Shown one piece after another: positions 1-8,614 of a stretch of 64,000 nucleotides of DNA (the stretch's first letter is position 1; each line of letters starts with the position of its first letter). Origin of the DNA: Catellatospora sp. KI3 (GTDB lineage Bacteria; Actinomycetota; Actinomycetes; Mycobacteriales; Micromonosporaceae); NCBI RefSeq assembly GCF_029948125.1, contig NZ_JASAMB010000024.1:48626-112625 (forward strand), in the 5' to 3' direction. The notes under the pieces were generated by a model, which was given only the letters and a program-made list of their open reading frames with translations, made no database searches and was not told where the DNA came from. Both the position numbers and the translations under genes were made by a program.

Positions 1-468
1 GACCGATACCGCGACATCCGGCCGGCCGAACTCCTTCCCCGGGTCGTCGAGATCGAGAAAGGCAGCATCTTCGACCTCGAAGAAGGCAGGTGGGACCTCG
101 GCACCATGTTCTTCGTCGCGGAGTCCATCACCGGGATGCTGGAGGAGTGCGCGGCGGCGACGGTGAAGTTCGTGCGCTCGCTCAGGCCGGGTGCGCCGTT
201 CGTGGCCACCTTCATGGAGGGATCCCGCGGCTACGTGGTCGGCGACCAGACGTTTCCCGCGGTCGAGGTCACCGCCCAGGATGTGCTCGGCATCCTCCGC
301 GGCGTGGCCAGTGACGTGACCCTGTATCCGGTCCAGTCGCCGCAGCTCTTCCGCCATGGCTACGACGGGATGATGCTGGTCACGGGTGTTCGCAGCGGCA
401 CTGCAGATCAACGGGTCCGGCACGGATCCGGTTCGGGCACCAATCAGCGGAAGGAATGGTCGGCGTGA
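1..468 (+). CDS. SAM-dependent methyltransferase, SCO2525-like (C-terminal part)
   Basis: The reading frame is open from the first base of the window to TGA at 466-468, giving the last 155 residues of a protein whose start lies outside. The segment around GTMFFVAESITGM followed by a stretch resembling KFVRSLRPGAPFVATFME fits the post-motif II/III part of a class I methyltransferase of the NNMT/PNMT type, in which a C-terminal strand ends in a product-release loop. From memory it resembles the family named after SCO2525 of S. coelicolor, and finding SCO2521-, SCO2522-, SCO2523- and SCO2524-like genes in the next 7 kb supports that. The SAM-binding motif I is outside the window, so activity and substrate cannot be judged. 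The stop codon overlaps the start of the next methyltransferase, which suggests one operon and coupled translation. Confidence 0.7.
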   Translation, partial: DRYRDIRPAELLPRVVEIEKGSIFDLEEGRWDLGTMFFVAESITGMLEECAAATVKFVRSLRPGAPFVATFMEGSRGYVVGDQTFPAVEVTAQDVLGILRGVASDVTLYPVQSPQLFRHGYDGMMLVTGVRSGTADQRVRHGSGSGTNQRKEWSA

Positions 469-1334
469 CCGACAGCACGGCGGGCGCGAACCTGGCGCCC
501 AGGGCGGCCAGCGACAAGGCGTTCACCACCTACGACATCCAGGCATGCCTGTACGACGCCCGCCGAGTCCAGTACCTGCAGGAAGCCATCAGCAGGACCG
601 TCAAACCGGGTGATGTCGCGGTGGACGCGGGCAGCGGCACCGGCCTGCTCGGGTTGTTCGCCGCCCAGGCGGGCGCCGAGCGGGTTTACTGCCTGGAGTT
701 CAATCCCGATTTCATCCCCGTCATCGAGGAGAACGCCCGCCGCAACGGTTTGGCCGACCGGATCATCGCGGTGCACGCCGACGCGACCAGCCACGATCTT
801 CCCGAGCAGGTCGACGTCGTCATCAGCGAGGTGATCAGTGCGGGCTTCTTCTACGAGCCGCAGTTGCAGATCACCAACAACCTCCGCCGCTTCCTCAAGC
901 CGGGCGGCGCCATGATTCCGATGGGCATGCAGAACCACGTCGAGCTCATGTATGCCCAGGAGGACGTCTACGGTCTGAAGATGAACTTCGACACGAGGTT
1001 CATCGAACTCGACGACGACCGTGCGCTGACCGACAGTCCGCAATACCTCGACAACCGGTTCGGTGACTGGACGGATCCGGCGATTCGCGGACGGGCCCGG
1101 CTCACCGCGATCGGCTCCGGTCGCGCGAATGCCATTCGGATCGCGTACCGAATCGATTTCGCCGAGGGCGTCTCCGGGGACAAGCCGACCGACTTCCTGC
1201 TGAACCCGCAGATCATCTTTCTGGAGAATTCGTTCGACGTGGCGGCGGGAGATCAATTCGACGTCAGCCTGGAATACATCGCGAGCAGCAACCCGCTGCA
1301 GGCGGCCATCGCGATCACTCCGGTAACGGTCTGA
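465..1334 (+). CDS. PRMT-like class I SAM methyltransferase
   Basis: A 289-residue class I methyltransferase. The glycine-rich SAM loop VDAGSGTG lies at residues 53-60, an acidic residue for the ribose hydroxyls follows in CLEFN (Glu78), and residues 121-131 carry a double-glutamate loop (SEV...YE) like that of protein arginine methyltransferases. The C-terminal half, beta-rich in appearance, also fits a PRMT-type barrel. The substrate is unknown; it may be a peptide or protein handled by the neighbouring SCO252x-like proteins. I chose the GTG at 465, which overlaps the upstream TGA as GTGA and has GGAAGGA about 9 bases before it; the in-frame ATG at 456 has no comparable ribosome site. The gene is coupled to the SCO2525-like methyltransferase, so two methyltransferases are probably made together. 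Confidence 0.75.
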   Translation: MTDSTAGANLAPRAASDKAFTTYDIQACLYDARRVQYLQEAISRTVKPGDVAVDAGSGTGLLGLFAAQAGAERVYCLEFNPDFIPVIEENARRNGLADRIIAVHADATSHDLPEQVDVVISEVISAGFFYEPQLQITNNLRRFLKPGGAMIPMGMQNHVELMYAQEDVYGLKMNFDTRFIELDDDRALTDSPQYLDNRFGDWTDPAIRGRARLTAIGSGRANAIRIAYRIDFAEGVSGDKPTDFLLNPQIIFLENSFDVAAGDQFDVSLEYIASSNPLQAAIAITPVTV

Positions 1335-1378
1335 ACTTCTGGCACTCGCGGAATACGCCGATCAGCTGCTCTGACGGG

Positions 1379-1415
1379 CGCTCGCGGTACGGACTGGTGT
1401 CCCGTCCCGCGAGCG
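1379..1415. terminator. Probable bidirectional terminator
   Basis: A 9-bp perfect stem (CGCTCGCGG / CCGCGAGCG) with a 19-base loop lies between the converging methyltransferase and flavoenzyme genes. There is no clear T-run, as is usual in high-GC actinobacteria. Confidence 0.5.
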
Positions 1416-1440
1416 GAGCAACGTGGCCGACGGGGAGGGT

Positions 1441-2430
1441 TCAACCCTCGACGCGGGACCGGTCGAGCGCGCCGCGGACCAGCCGGGCCGCTTCGAGCGC
1501 GCAGCCCCACGACACGGTCAGGCCGGAGCCGCCATGGCCGTAGTTGTGGACGATCGCCTGCCCGTCGACGTCGACGCGCTCGACCCTGATCCGCGGCCGT
1601 ACGGGCCGCATACCGGTGCGGACCTCCACGATCTGGGCGGTGGCCAGCTGCGGTTCGATCTGCGCGCAGCGGCTCTTGATCTGCTCGGCGACGGCATCGC
1701 GGTCCAGGCTGGTCCCTTCGGCGACGGCGCAGCCGCCCAGCACGACCAGGTCGCCGTGGGGCAGGATGTAGGTCAGGTCGCCGTGTTCGGCGTCGTCCTG
1801 GAAGAAGCGCACCACCGGCGGATCCGGGTTCTTCACCACCACCAGTTGGCCGAGCACGCCCTGCAGGCTGAGGTCGGGCACGAGCTCCCGCGCACCTATG
1901 CCCGCACAGTTGACGACGACCTGGCAGAGGCCGCCGACCTCGGCGAACGACTCGATCCGCTGCTGCTCCAGGGTCGCCCCGGCGGCGAGCAGCCGGTCCT
2001 GCAGGTAGGCGAGGTAGGTGGGCATGTCGACCAGCGGCACTTCGTAGTGCCAGCCGCTGCGGAACCGGTCCGGCAGCTCGTCCGGCCGGCACAGGCGGAA
2101 GCCGGGCATGGCCGCGGCCCAGTCGGGCGGTTCGACGCCGGCGGCTTCGGCGGCGTCGATACCCGGCACGATGCGGATGCCGCGGCCGTCGGCTGCGGTG
2201 GCGAGCTTCTCGAGGATCTCGCGGGTCACGCGGCTCCACTCGAAAGCTCGCGCGTCGGCCAGCATGTACGGTCCCCAGCTGGCACCGGCGGCGAAGGAGG
2301 TCCGGTCGCTGAGCGCCTGGTGGGTCAGGACGCGCACGGACAGTCCGGCCTCCGCCAGGCACACTCCGGTGGTAAGTCCGGACACGCCTGCGCCGACGAT
2401 GATCACGTCGGCCTTCACGGGAATCACCAT
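1441..2430 (-). CDS. FAD-dependent oxidoreductase, D-amino acid oxidase (DAO) fold
   Basis: A 329-residue flavoprotein. The N-terminus has the dinucleotide-binding strand-turn-helix VIIVGAGVSGL (GxGxxG at residues 13-18). Near residues 297-309 is YGHGGSGLTVSWG, the FAD-binding C-terminal signature of D-amino acid oxidase/D-aspartate oxidase and glycine oxidase enzymes. The length matches D-amino acid oxidases. It would oxidise a primary or secondary amine with FAD, probably in the cytoplasm as there is no signal peptide. It starts 50 bp from the divergent SCO2521-like gene, so the two may share a control region. The physiological substrate cannot be read from the sequence; a D-amino acid, or a modified residue produced by the local methyltransferases, are both guesses. 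Confidence 0.8.
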   Translation of the reverse strand: MVIPVKADVIIVGAGVSGLTTGVCLAEAGLSVRVLTHQALSDRTSFAAGASWGPYMLADARAFEWSRVTREILEKLATAADGRGIRIVPGIDAAEAAGVEPPDWAAAMPGFRLCRPDELPDRFRSGWHYEVPLVDMPTYLAYLQDRLLAAGATLEQQRIESFAEVGGLCQVVVNCAGIGARELVPDLSLQGVLGQLVVVKNPDPPVVRFFQDDAEHGDLTYILPHGDLVVLGGCAVAEGTSLDRDAVAEQIKSRCAQIEPQLATAQIVEVRTGMRPVRPRIRVERVDVDGQAIVHNYGHGGSGLTVSWGCALEAARLVRGALDRSRVEG

Positions 2431-2480
2431 TCGATTACATTAACGTGTGTCTACACGTCGGGAGGAGTCACTTCGTCGCC

Positions 2481-3581
2481 ATGAGTGACGAAGCGATTGT
2501 GCGGCAACACGTTCGGGCGGGCCGAATCGTCACGCATGCCGCCGTCCGGATGCGAAGTTCCATCGGAAGCGTGACCTTGTGGGCGGGGCCGGACACGGGC
2601 ATTGCATCGACATACCACCATGGGGTGCAATTGAAGGCGGCCGAAGGCATACGGGGGTGCGGAGTGGCCGAACATCTGGTGACGCTGGGGGAGGTCCACA
2701 CCGCCCTGCTCCGCAACTCCGTCGCCGTCTCCGCCACCGATACCGAGGCGCTGCTCGACCTGGTGCAGGGACGGCGCGTGCGCCGGGCGGAACGTCCGAT
2801 CGCACACGCCCAGTCGCCTGAGCGCCATATCGGCGTCGACTGCCCGCTGGCCGCCTCGGGACCGCGGGTGCGCGGCGTCGGCACCGTCTGCACCCGGGCC
2901 ACGATCACCGGCGGCCACGTAGCGCAGGCTTCGGCCTACGCCCGGGTCGTCCGCGGCGAGGCGGGGCGCCGCCTGCCCTGGTCGCACTACCTGGCGGCGC
3001 CGGGCACGATCGAGACGGTCGGCCGGGCCGACGCCGCCAGGATCACCGACGGGGTGCTGCGCGGTGAGCCCGGCGAGGCGCTCAACCTCGACGCGATCGG
3101 CAACCGCACCCTCGACCAGGTGCAGCTCGGCGACCGCCTCGACCGCCGTCCCGCGTTCCGCACCGCCGGCACCCGCCTGCGCTGGGCAGCCGGTCCCGCG
3201 GGCGGCACCACCGGGCTCAGCTTCAGCCTCGACGATCCGACCACCCGCACCCTCCGGCTGCCCCGCTCCGACGCCGACGACCGCACCACCGCGGAGTTCT
3301 GCGAAGACCTGGCCCTGCACGACTGGCTGCTCACCACCCTGCTCACCATGGTGGAGAGCCGCCCGGCCGGCTCGGCCCGCGCGGACACGGTCGCCCGGAT
3401 TCGCCCGGCGATCGACTTCCTGCTCCACCTGTGGATGCCCGGGGCCCGCACCGACCCGGCCCTGCAGGGCCTGTGGCGCGACGTCGAGCACCGTCCCGGA
3501 TTCACCCGCCAGTGGCGCGTCAACGTCGACCGCATCCGCGACCAGTTGGCACTGGCCACCATCGAACGCCTGGGCCGCTGA
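2481..3581 (+). CDS. SCO2521-like protein of unknown function
   Basis: A 366-residue soluble protein without signal peptide or membrane segment. I assign it to the SCO2521 family from overall resemblance (stretches such as GEVHTALLRNS, VDCPLAASGPRVRGVGTV and RLPWSHYLAAPGTIE) and from its position beside SCO2522-, SCO2523- and SCO2524-like genes. No catalytic motif is evident. The C-terminal third is richer in charged residues and looks helical. I chose ATG 2481, preceded by GGAGGAG about 13 bases upstream; an upstream in-frame GTG at 2445 would run through the divergent promoter. It is transcribed towards the SCO2522-like gene with only 78 bp between their ends. Confidence 0.7.
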   Translation: MSDEAIVRQHVRAGRIVTHAAVRMRSSIGSVTLWAGPDTGIASTYHHGVQLKAAEGIRGCGVAEHLVTLGEVHTALLRNSVAVSATDTEALLDLVQGRRVRRAERPIAHAQSPERHIGVDCPLAASGPRVRGVGTVCTRATITGGHVAQASAYARVVRGEAGRRLPWSHYLAAPGTIETVGRADAARITDGVLRGEPGEALNLDAIGNRTLDQVQLGDRLDRRPAFRTAGTRLRWAAGPAGGTTGLSFSLDDPTTRTLRLPRSDADDRTTAEFCEDLALHDWLLTTLLTMVESRPAGSARADTVARIRPAIDFLLHLWMPGARTDPALQGLWRDVEHRPGFTRQWRVNVDRIRDQLALATIERLGR

Positions 3582-3659
3582 ACCAGGCCCGCCCGCCGCC
3601 GCGACCGCGCTGCGGCCGCCGGGCCGGGTCGTCCCGCCTCGGCCGGGCGACCACAGGCC

Positions 3660-4721
3660 TCACCGCCAGCGGGCACCGACGAAGGCGTACTCGATCCGCT
3701 CGACGACCTCGTCCGCCAGAACCAGCCGCTCCCGCACGACCCGCTCCCGCACCTGGGCCGCCACCGCACCCTCCACCGCGACCTGGCTCAAGACGGTGCG
3801 CACGGCCTGCTCGACCGGGAGGAACCGGCCGGCCAGGACGGAGAACGTCCGGTACGCCGAGAAGTCCGCCGCCTCCGGCCGCAGCCGGATCACCGGCGGC
3901 AGCGCCGCCCAGTCGTCCGGGAACTCGCCCTCCCACGGCTGCGGCGCCGCGACGACCGCGCCACGGTCGCGCAGCATGCCCAACCGCAGCAGCTGCCACA
4001 CCGCCGCCAGGAAGGCGCACGACCACAGCCGCCCGCCCGGCCCGTCGCGCCAGAGCTCGACGTCGACGAAGACCGAATGGTTGACCGCGCCGTTCTCGCT
4101 CGCCCCGCGCCACCTCGGGCCGGATCGCATCGCCTCCGCGTTGTCGGCGACCGGACTGGGCGCGCCGTTGCCGCGCCAGCCCGACTCCGCCGTGGGCGGG
4201 CGCAGGTCGCGCTCCTGCTCCCGGGTGCCGTTGGCGAGCCAGCCGGTCTCGTGCGCGGGCTCGCCGACGCCGCTGGTGCCCGGCGCCGGATCGGCCACCA
4301 GCTGCGCCTGCACCAGGCTGGCCAGCGGCACTCCGGACGCGTCCGCGCAGGCGGACTCGCGGGCGAGGTAGTCGATGGTCAGGCCCGCCTCGGCCGCCGC
4401 GCGCAGCAGTTGCGGGATGACCGCCCGCGGCGTCCAGGGCAGCTCGCTGCGGGCCAGCCTGCCCGCCACATCGGGCTTGGTGAAGTAGTCGTCGACGAGG
4501 AAGCAGGTGCTGATCCGCGCCGTGCGGGGCGCCACCCCGGCCCGGCACACCTCCGACACCGTACGGACCCACGGCGCCACCTGATCGAACAGCTCGCGCA
4601 GCCGACCCGGCCCGGCGACGTAGTCCTCCATGTAGAGGTGCCCGAGCTCGATCGACAGGTGGGCCAGCGGCAGCTCCGCCACCCGCTCCTGGGCCGCGGC
4701 CTCGCTGTACCCGGCGCTCAC
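3660..4721 (-). CDS. SCO2522-like protein of unknown function
   Basis: A 353-residue protein, last gene of the leftward trio SCO2524-SCO2523-SCO2522. The start is GTG at 4721, overlapping the TGA of the P-loop gene as GTGA; an in-frame GTG at 4733 gives four more residues. The N-terminal half (LAHLSIELGHLYMEDY..., ISTCFLVDDYF) and the C-terminal part (RTFSVLAGRFLPVEQAV) match my memory of this family. Between about residues 160 and 215 is a polar, Gly/Asn/Arg-rich, low-complexity insertion that looks disordered. No enzymatic motif is seen. Translational coupling implies a fixed ratio to the P-loop protein, so a complex of the three products is plausible. Confidence 0.7.
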   Translation of the reverse strand: MSAGYSEAAAQERVAELPLAHLSIELGHLYMEDYVAGPGRLRELFDQVAPWVRTVSEVCRAGVAPRTARISTCFLVDDYFTKPDVAGRLARSELPWTPRAVIPQLLRAAAEAGLTIDYLARESACADASGVPLASLVQAQLVADPAPGTSGVGEPAHETGWLANGTREQERDLRPPTAESGWRGNGAPSPVADNAEAMRSGPRWRGASENGAVNHSVFVDVELWRDGPGGRLWSCAFLAAVWQLLRLGMLRDRGAVVAAPQPWEGEFPDDWAALPPVIRLRPEAADFSAYRTFSVLAGRFLPVEQAVRTVLSQVAVEGAVAAQVRERVVRERLVLADEVVERIEYAFVGARWR

Positions 4722-5650
4722 AGGGTCGCCCACGCGTTCTCGTCGTCGAGATTGTGCGCCAACTCGACGAACGCCTCCACCGTCTCGACGTTGGCCACCT
4801 GCCGCGACAGCGTGTCCGTGTCAGTGATCAGCTGCTCGCGCCACTGCAGCAGCGGATCCAGGGGGATCGAGCCGATGGTGGTGGTGCGGCCGATGCTCAG
4901 CTTCGTGGCCAGCGCCTTGAGGTCGATGTCGCACCTGCGCAGCCAGGCGACCTGCTCCGGCCGCAGCCCGCCGAGGGCCTCCGACTCCGGATCGACCACC
5001 GCCGTGCGGACGAAGCGCATGCGGTCCCGCAGCCATGCCGGATCGTGCCCGGGTTCGCCGGGCGCTTTCGGGGCGCCGGCCTCCAGCAGCCCGTGCTTGC
5101 CGAAGACGAGGCCGTTGGCGGCGATCAGGTGCTGGCGGGTCCAGCGGTGGAACACCAGCCACCGGCTCTCCACCGCCCGCAGCTCGGGCAGCGCGGTCGC
5201 GGCCAGCACCATGTCGGTGGCGTGCGAGCGACCGGCGCTGAGGTCGACCAGGCAGATGTCGAACTCGGCGTCGACCCGGGCGAACAGCCGCGCGCAGCGC
5301 TTGACGACGTCCTTGTTGCCGGGGAACTCACCGCCGAACTCGTCGCCGGGGAACAGGACCAGTTTGCCCGCCCGGCTGGGCCGGCCGCGCAGACTCGACC
5401 GGTCCGAGTGCGACCACACGTCCAGCCGCAGCGGTGGATCGGCCTTGCCCTGCAGGTAGGAGTGGATCCCGCCACCGGATGCGCCACGGCGCACCGCGTC
5501 GACGTGGAAGATGGTCCCCGCGGTCGGGGAGCCGAAGTCGAAGTCGAGGTAGGCGACGTTGCTGCCGCTCAGTGCCCGCCGGTACGCGAGGTTGCTGCTT
5601 GTCACCGACCGGCCGGTGCCGCCCTTGTCCGAGGTGGCAAAGACCAGCAT
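4718..5650 (-). CDS. SCO2523-like variant P-loop protein (MinD/ParA-like)
   Basis: A 310-residue protein of the SIMIBI/ParA-MinD type. Residues 7-15 read SDKGGTGRS, a deviant Walker A in which the lysine normally preceding Ser/Thr is arginine while the signature lysine (Lys9) is kept. LDFDFGSPTAG near residues 36-46 corresponds to switch I and DICLVDLSAGRS near 170-181 to the Walker B/switch II region. Members are described as variant P-loop proteins; whether they hydrolyse ATP is not known to me. The start ATG 5650 has GGAGG inside the end of the upstream gene and only 2 bp separate the two, so SCO2524- and SCO2523-like products are made from one message. Confidence 0.8.
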   Translation of the reverse strand: MLVFATSDKGGTGRSVTSSNLAYRRALSGSNVAYLDFDFGSPTAGTIFHVDAVRRGASGGGIHSYLQGKADPPLRLDVWSHSDRSSLRGRPSRAGKLVLFPGDEFGGEFPGNKDVVKRCARLFARVDAEFDICLVDLSAGRSHATDMVLAATALPELRAVESRWLVFHRWTRQHLIAANGLVFGKHGLLEAGAPKAPGEPGHDPAWLRDRMRFVRTAVVDPESEALGGLRPEQVAWLRRCDIDLKALATKLSIGRTTTIGSIPLDPLLQWREQLITDTDTLSRQVANVETVEAFVELAHNLDDENAWATL

Positions 5651-5652
5651 GG

Positions 5653-7500
5653 CTAGAAGACCTCCGTCGTGTCCCGGGACGCGACGAGGGAATCCAGCTC
5701 GCCGAGCGCCGTGAGCAGCAGCGACACCGCGGTCCCCGGACGCGCCGACATGATCTCGCGAGCTCTGCGGATCCGCTGCCGCACGGCTTCCAGCCGCTTG
5801 CGTTCTGAGGTGCCGCTCTCTGACGTGCCCGCCAGCAGCTCCTGGGAGTAGAGGTGATCGGCCTCGGCCAGCAGGCTGGACGCGTGCTCCAGCAGCGGCT
5901 CGCTGCGCAGCGGCTGGTCGTCGGCCAGGCGTGCGGCCAGGACCAGGCTCTCCACCACCCGGACCGTGTGGTGCCAGGAGATGCCCTGGTCACCGGGCGA
6001 CACCGGGTAGACCTGGCTCGGGTCGTCCCACAGCCCCGGTCCGTCGTCCACGACGCTGCGGCGCAGCGCGATGTGGTCCCACAGGTCGTCGGCGAGGTTG
6101 AGCGCCCGGCCGCGCAGGTCGATGCGGTCGACCATGCCGGCGACCATCGCGGCCCGCTTGAGCAGCAGCGGTGCGAAGTCGGCCGCGACCCAGCTGAGCC
6201 GGGGGGAGAAATCCGTCGCGCCCTCGACCTCGATGGAGACGCCGGGGGAGTGCAGTTGAAGGGCCGGGTCCTCACGGAGCGGCCGGCGGGTCATCCGGCT
6301 GCGGTTGGCCAGCTCGGACAGGATCTCACCGAGGCGCTGCAGGTCGGAGTCGTTCGGGCGTACGGACAGGTTGCGGGCCGCGATCGAGGTCACCAGCAGG
6401 CTGAAGTAGTCCGACTCCGCCTTGTCGATCGTGCGCCACGGAATGTCCTCCAGCGGCCAGCGCCTGGTCCCGAAGGAGGCGACGGTCGACCAGTACCGCT
6501 GGGTCAGGTCCCAGCGCAGGCGCAGGGCACTCGCGAGCTTGAGCTGGTCGTCGTCGAGCAGGCGCAGCAGCCGCGTGCGGTCGTTGTAGAGGTCGGCGAT
6601 CGCGTCCAGGGCGACCACGGTGAAGTAGAGATAGGGCGCGTCGAGCGCCAGCCCGGGGACCTGCTGGCCGAGGTCGACGGGGAACTCGACCGGCGTGGCG
6701 TTGCTGTGCACGCCCCAGGACCAGCCGCATTCGAACAGCATGTCCTCGCGTTCGATCTGCTCCACCTGGGTGAGGCCGAAGGTGAGGTCGCGCAGACCGG
6801 CGGCGACCTCGCGCAGCGATACCCGCAGGTCTTCGAGCACCCGGCGGCGCGGTTCGCCGTTCTGGTTCACGGTGCGCAGCAGCGCCTCGGCGTAGTCGCT
6901 GTCGTCGGCGAAGACGAAGATGGAGAAGCTGCGCAGCAGCCCGATCATCGCCGCGGAGAGTCGGCGGCTGGCGGCCTGCTCGACTTTGTCCAGCCGCGCC
7001 CGCAGCTCCGGGCGGGTCACCGACCGGCTGAAGACCCTGATGAAGCCCAGCGAGGACAGCATGAGCGGGATCGATGCGGCGAACGACTCGACCACCGCCA
7101 GCTTCCGCTGCTCCTCGGTGGGCTCCTCGTCGGGCAGGAACGCCGAGAAGTAGCTGCCGCCCGAGAAGATGGGCGTGCCGTCGGGCGCGGTGTAGCGGTC
7201 GAGGTAGTCCATCACCAACCCGACGAGGAACTGCGGGATGTCGATCGCGCCGCCGAACGGGCGCAGCACCTTGAGCAGATCCTCATCGGTGGAGTTCGGC
7301 TCGTCCAGTTGGAACTGGCGGATCTCGGTGGCCGGCAGCATCAGGCAGAGCAGCTGCTCCGCATCCGAGATCGAATTGGAGCCGCCCCGGCCGCCCCAGT
7401 GCCATTCCCCTTTGCCTTTGGTGCCGGGGACCGGGGTGAAGGCCACCTTGGCGGTCGCGCTCCAGATGTCCAGGAGTTCCTGTCTCGGCTTGATCCTCAT
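5653..7500 (-). CDS. SCO2524-like protein of unknown function
   Basis: A 615-residue, mostly helical soluble protein that opens the leftward trio. It resembles the SCO2524 family in its N-terminus (MRIKPRQELLDIWSA..., SISDAEQLLCLMLP, GGAIDIPQFLVGLVMDYLDRY). There is no signal peptide and no recognisable catalytic motif; two hydrophobic helices near residues 130-150 and 190-205 look amphipathic rather than membrane-spanning. I chose ATG 7500 because it gives the usual family N-terminus; upstream in-frame starts TTG 7521, ATG 7515 and GTG 7512 have no better ribosome site. A 21-bp near-palindrome at 7611-7631 lies upstream in the probable promoter region. Confidence 0.7.
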   Translation of the reverse strand: MRIKPRQELLDIWSATAKVAFTPVPGTKGKGEWHWGGRGGSNSISDAEQLLCLMLPATEIRQFQLDEPNSTDEDLLKVLRPFGGAIDIPQFLVGLVMDYLDRYTAPDGTPIFSGGSYFSAFLPDEEPTEEQRKLAVVESFAASIPLMLSSLGFIRVFSRSVTRPELRARLDKVEQAASRRLSAAMIGLLRSFSIFVFADDSDYAEALLRTVNQNGEPRRRVLEDLRVSLREVAAGLRDLTFGLTQVEQIEREDMLFECGWSWGVHSNATPVEFPVDLGQQVPGLALDAPYLYFTVVALDAIADLYNDRTRLLRLLDDDQLKLASALRLRWDLTQRYWSTVASFGTRRWPLEDIPWRTIDKAESDYFSLLVTSIAARNLSVRPNDSDLQRLGEILSELANRSRMTRRPLREDPALQLHSPGVSIEVEGATDFSPRLSWVAADFAPLLLKRAAMVAGMVDRIDLRGRALNLADDLWDHIALRRSVVDDGPGLWDDPSQVYPVSPGDQGISWHHTVRVVESLVLAARLADDQPLRSEPLLEHASSLLAEADHLYSQELLAGTSESGTSERKRLEAVRQRIRRAREIMSARPGTAVSLLLTALGELDSLVASRDTTEVF

Positions 7501-7610
7501 GCGCCAGGACACCATCCCCAAGGTCGCGGCCGCCCGCCGACCCGGGCCCGGTCAGGCGGCGGCACGGCCGACATGCCTGCTGCGAGCGGGTGGCGGTCTA
7601 GATTAGATCC

Positions 7611-7631
7611 GTGGCACACATCGTATGCCAC
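7611..7631. promoter_or_regulatory. 21-bp near-perfect palindrome upstream of the SCO2524-like operon
   Basis: Arms GTGGCA and TGCCAC are separated by 9 bases, and 8 of 10 mirrored positions pair. It sits about 110 bp upstream of the SCO2524-like start, in the roughly 345-bp interval 7501-7845, which otherwise carries no convincing gene. On the minus strand TAATCT just downstream (about 7601-7606) could be a -10 element. Operator function is inference. Confidence 0.4.
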
Positions 7632-7845
7632 GGATGCCACCATGTCGTCGGACGCACATTCGAAAACACACCGCCGGGGAGACAGGCGCGGTCAAAGGAG
7701 ACCGGGGCTCCGATACCCGGTCGGCCGATTGGGGTTGCCGGAACTGTCGCCGCACCCATTGCCGATAGGTCGGATCGGGTGTTGAAACGCGCACGGGATC
7801 AGCCGCTGCCGCGCCATTCGAACGCAGCGGCATGAATCGTCGACG

Positions 7846-8283
7846 TCAGCCGTGGGTTCCCTCGCGGTGCTCTAGGCCGACCGCGTCGCGCAGCTCGACC
7901 ATGTCCTGGGCCAGCCGGGTCTTGCCCTCGCTGTGGGCTTCCATCAGGTCGGCCAGCCCGTCGGCGATCGCGTTCAGCTTGTGCTGGACGGCCTCGTTGG
8001 CGCGGGTCTGGCTGTTCTGCAGCAGCGCCACCATCAGGAACGTGACGATCGTGGTGGCCGTGTTGATGATCAGCTGCCAGGTGTCCACTTCGCCGATGAG
8101 CAGGATCGACGGCGCCCAGACCAGGATCAGCAGTACGCACAGGGCGAAGAACCACGCCTTCGACGCGAACGCGCTGGCCGCCTCCGCGAAGCGGTCGAAC
8201 AGCGTCATGTCCTCGCCGGTGACCGAGGACGGCATGTCGGGCTTGTGCGCGGTCTTCGTCGGCGCGGCATTCCTGCGTGTCAT
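7846..8283 (-). CDS. Small membrane protein, low-affinity iron permease-like
   Basis: A 145-residue protein with two hydrophobic helices, AWFFALCVLLILVWAPSILL and NTATTIVTFLMVALLQNSQT, the second followed by an amphipathic helix (NEAVQHKLNAIADGLADLME). This pattern is that of the bacterial members of the low-affinity iron permease family (Pfam Iron_permease), which resemble one half of fungal Fet4; their iron transport is not well shown and many act as small membrane proteins of unknown role. The start ATG 8283 (MTRRNA...) is preferred over ATG 8316, although neither has a good ribosome site. It is a single gene, converging on nothing and facing away from the discoidin gene. Confidence 0.6.
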   Translation of the reverse strand: MTRRNAAPTKTAHKPDMPSSVTGEDMTLFDRFAEAASAFASKAWFFALCVLLILVWAPSILLIGEVDTWQLIINTATTIVTFLMVALLQNSQTRANEAVQHKLNAIADGLADLMEAHSEGKTRLAQDMVELRDAVGLEHREGTHG

Positions 8284-8578
8284 GCCGGGTTGATGCCCGT
8301 CCGGACCCGGTTCCATGCGTGCGCCGCCGGGACCGCACCGTCGGATACGGCAGAGTATGACAAACGGCGCCACCGGGGTCTGGAGCTGCCTTATGCGACC
8401 ACCGGACGTACCTGCTCGGCCTCGCCCTCGGCGACGAGCGGGGCTTCAGCGCCCGCCGGAGAGCGCTCCCCGGCGCGCAGGTCAGCGGTGCTGGTGACCG
8501 GGCAGCCGACCCGGATCGGTCATCATTTTGTCGAAGAAAGCGAAGATTCGCCACCCGATCTCCATCGACTAGGGGCTA

Positions 8579-8607
8579 TTGACACCCATCGGCGTTGGGG
8601 CCACTAT
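8579..8607 (+). promoter_or_regulatory. Promoter of the discoidin-DUF1996 gene
   Basis: A consensus -35 TTGACA at 8579-8584 is followed after 17 bp by CACTAT at 8602-8607 (A2 and T6 of the -10 kept). The operator palindrome at 8615-8630 falls on the expected start of transcription. Confidence 0.6.
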
Positions 8608-8614
8608 GCAGGTA

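Noticed and set aside
7603..7835. Short open frames on both strands between the SCO2524-like and iron-permease-like genes
   Set aside because: There is no ribosome site, codon bias or recognisable motif; treated as regulatory space.
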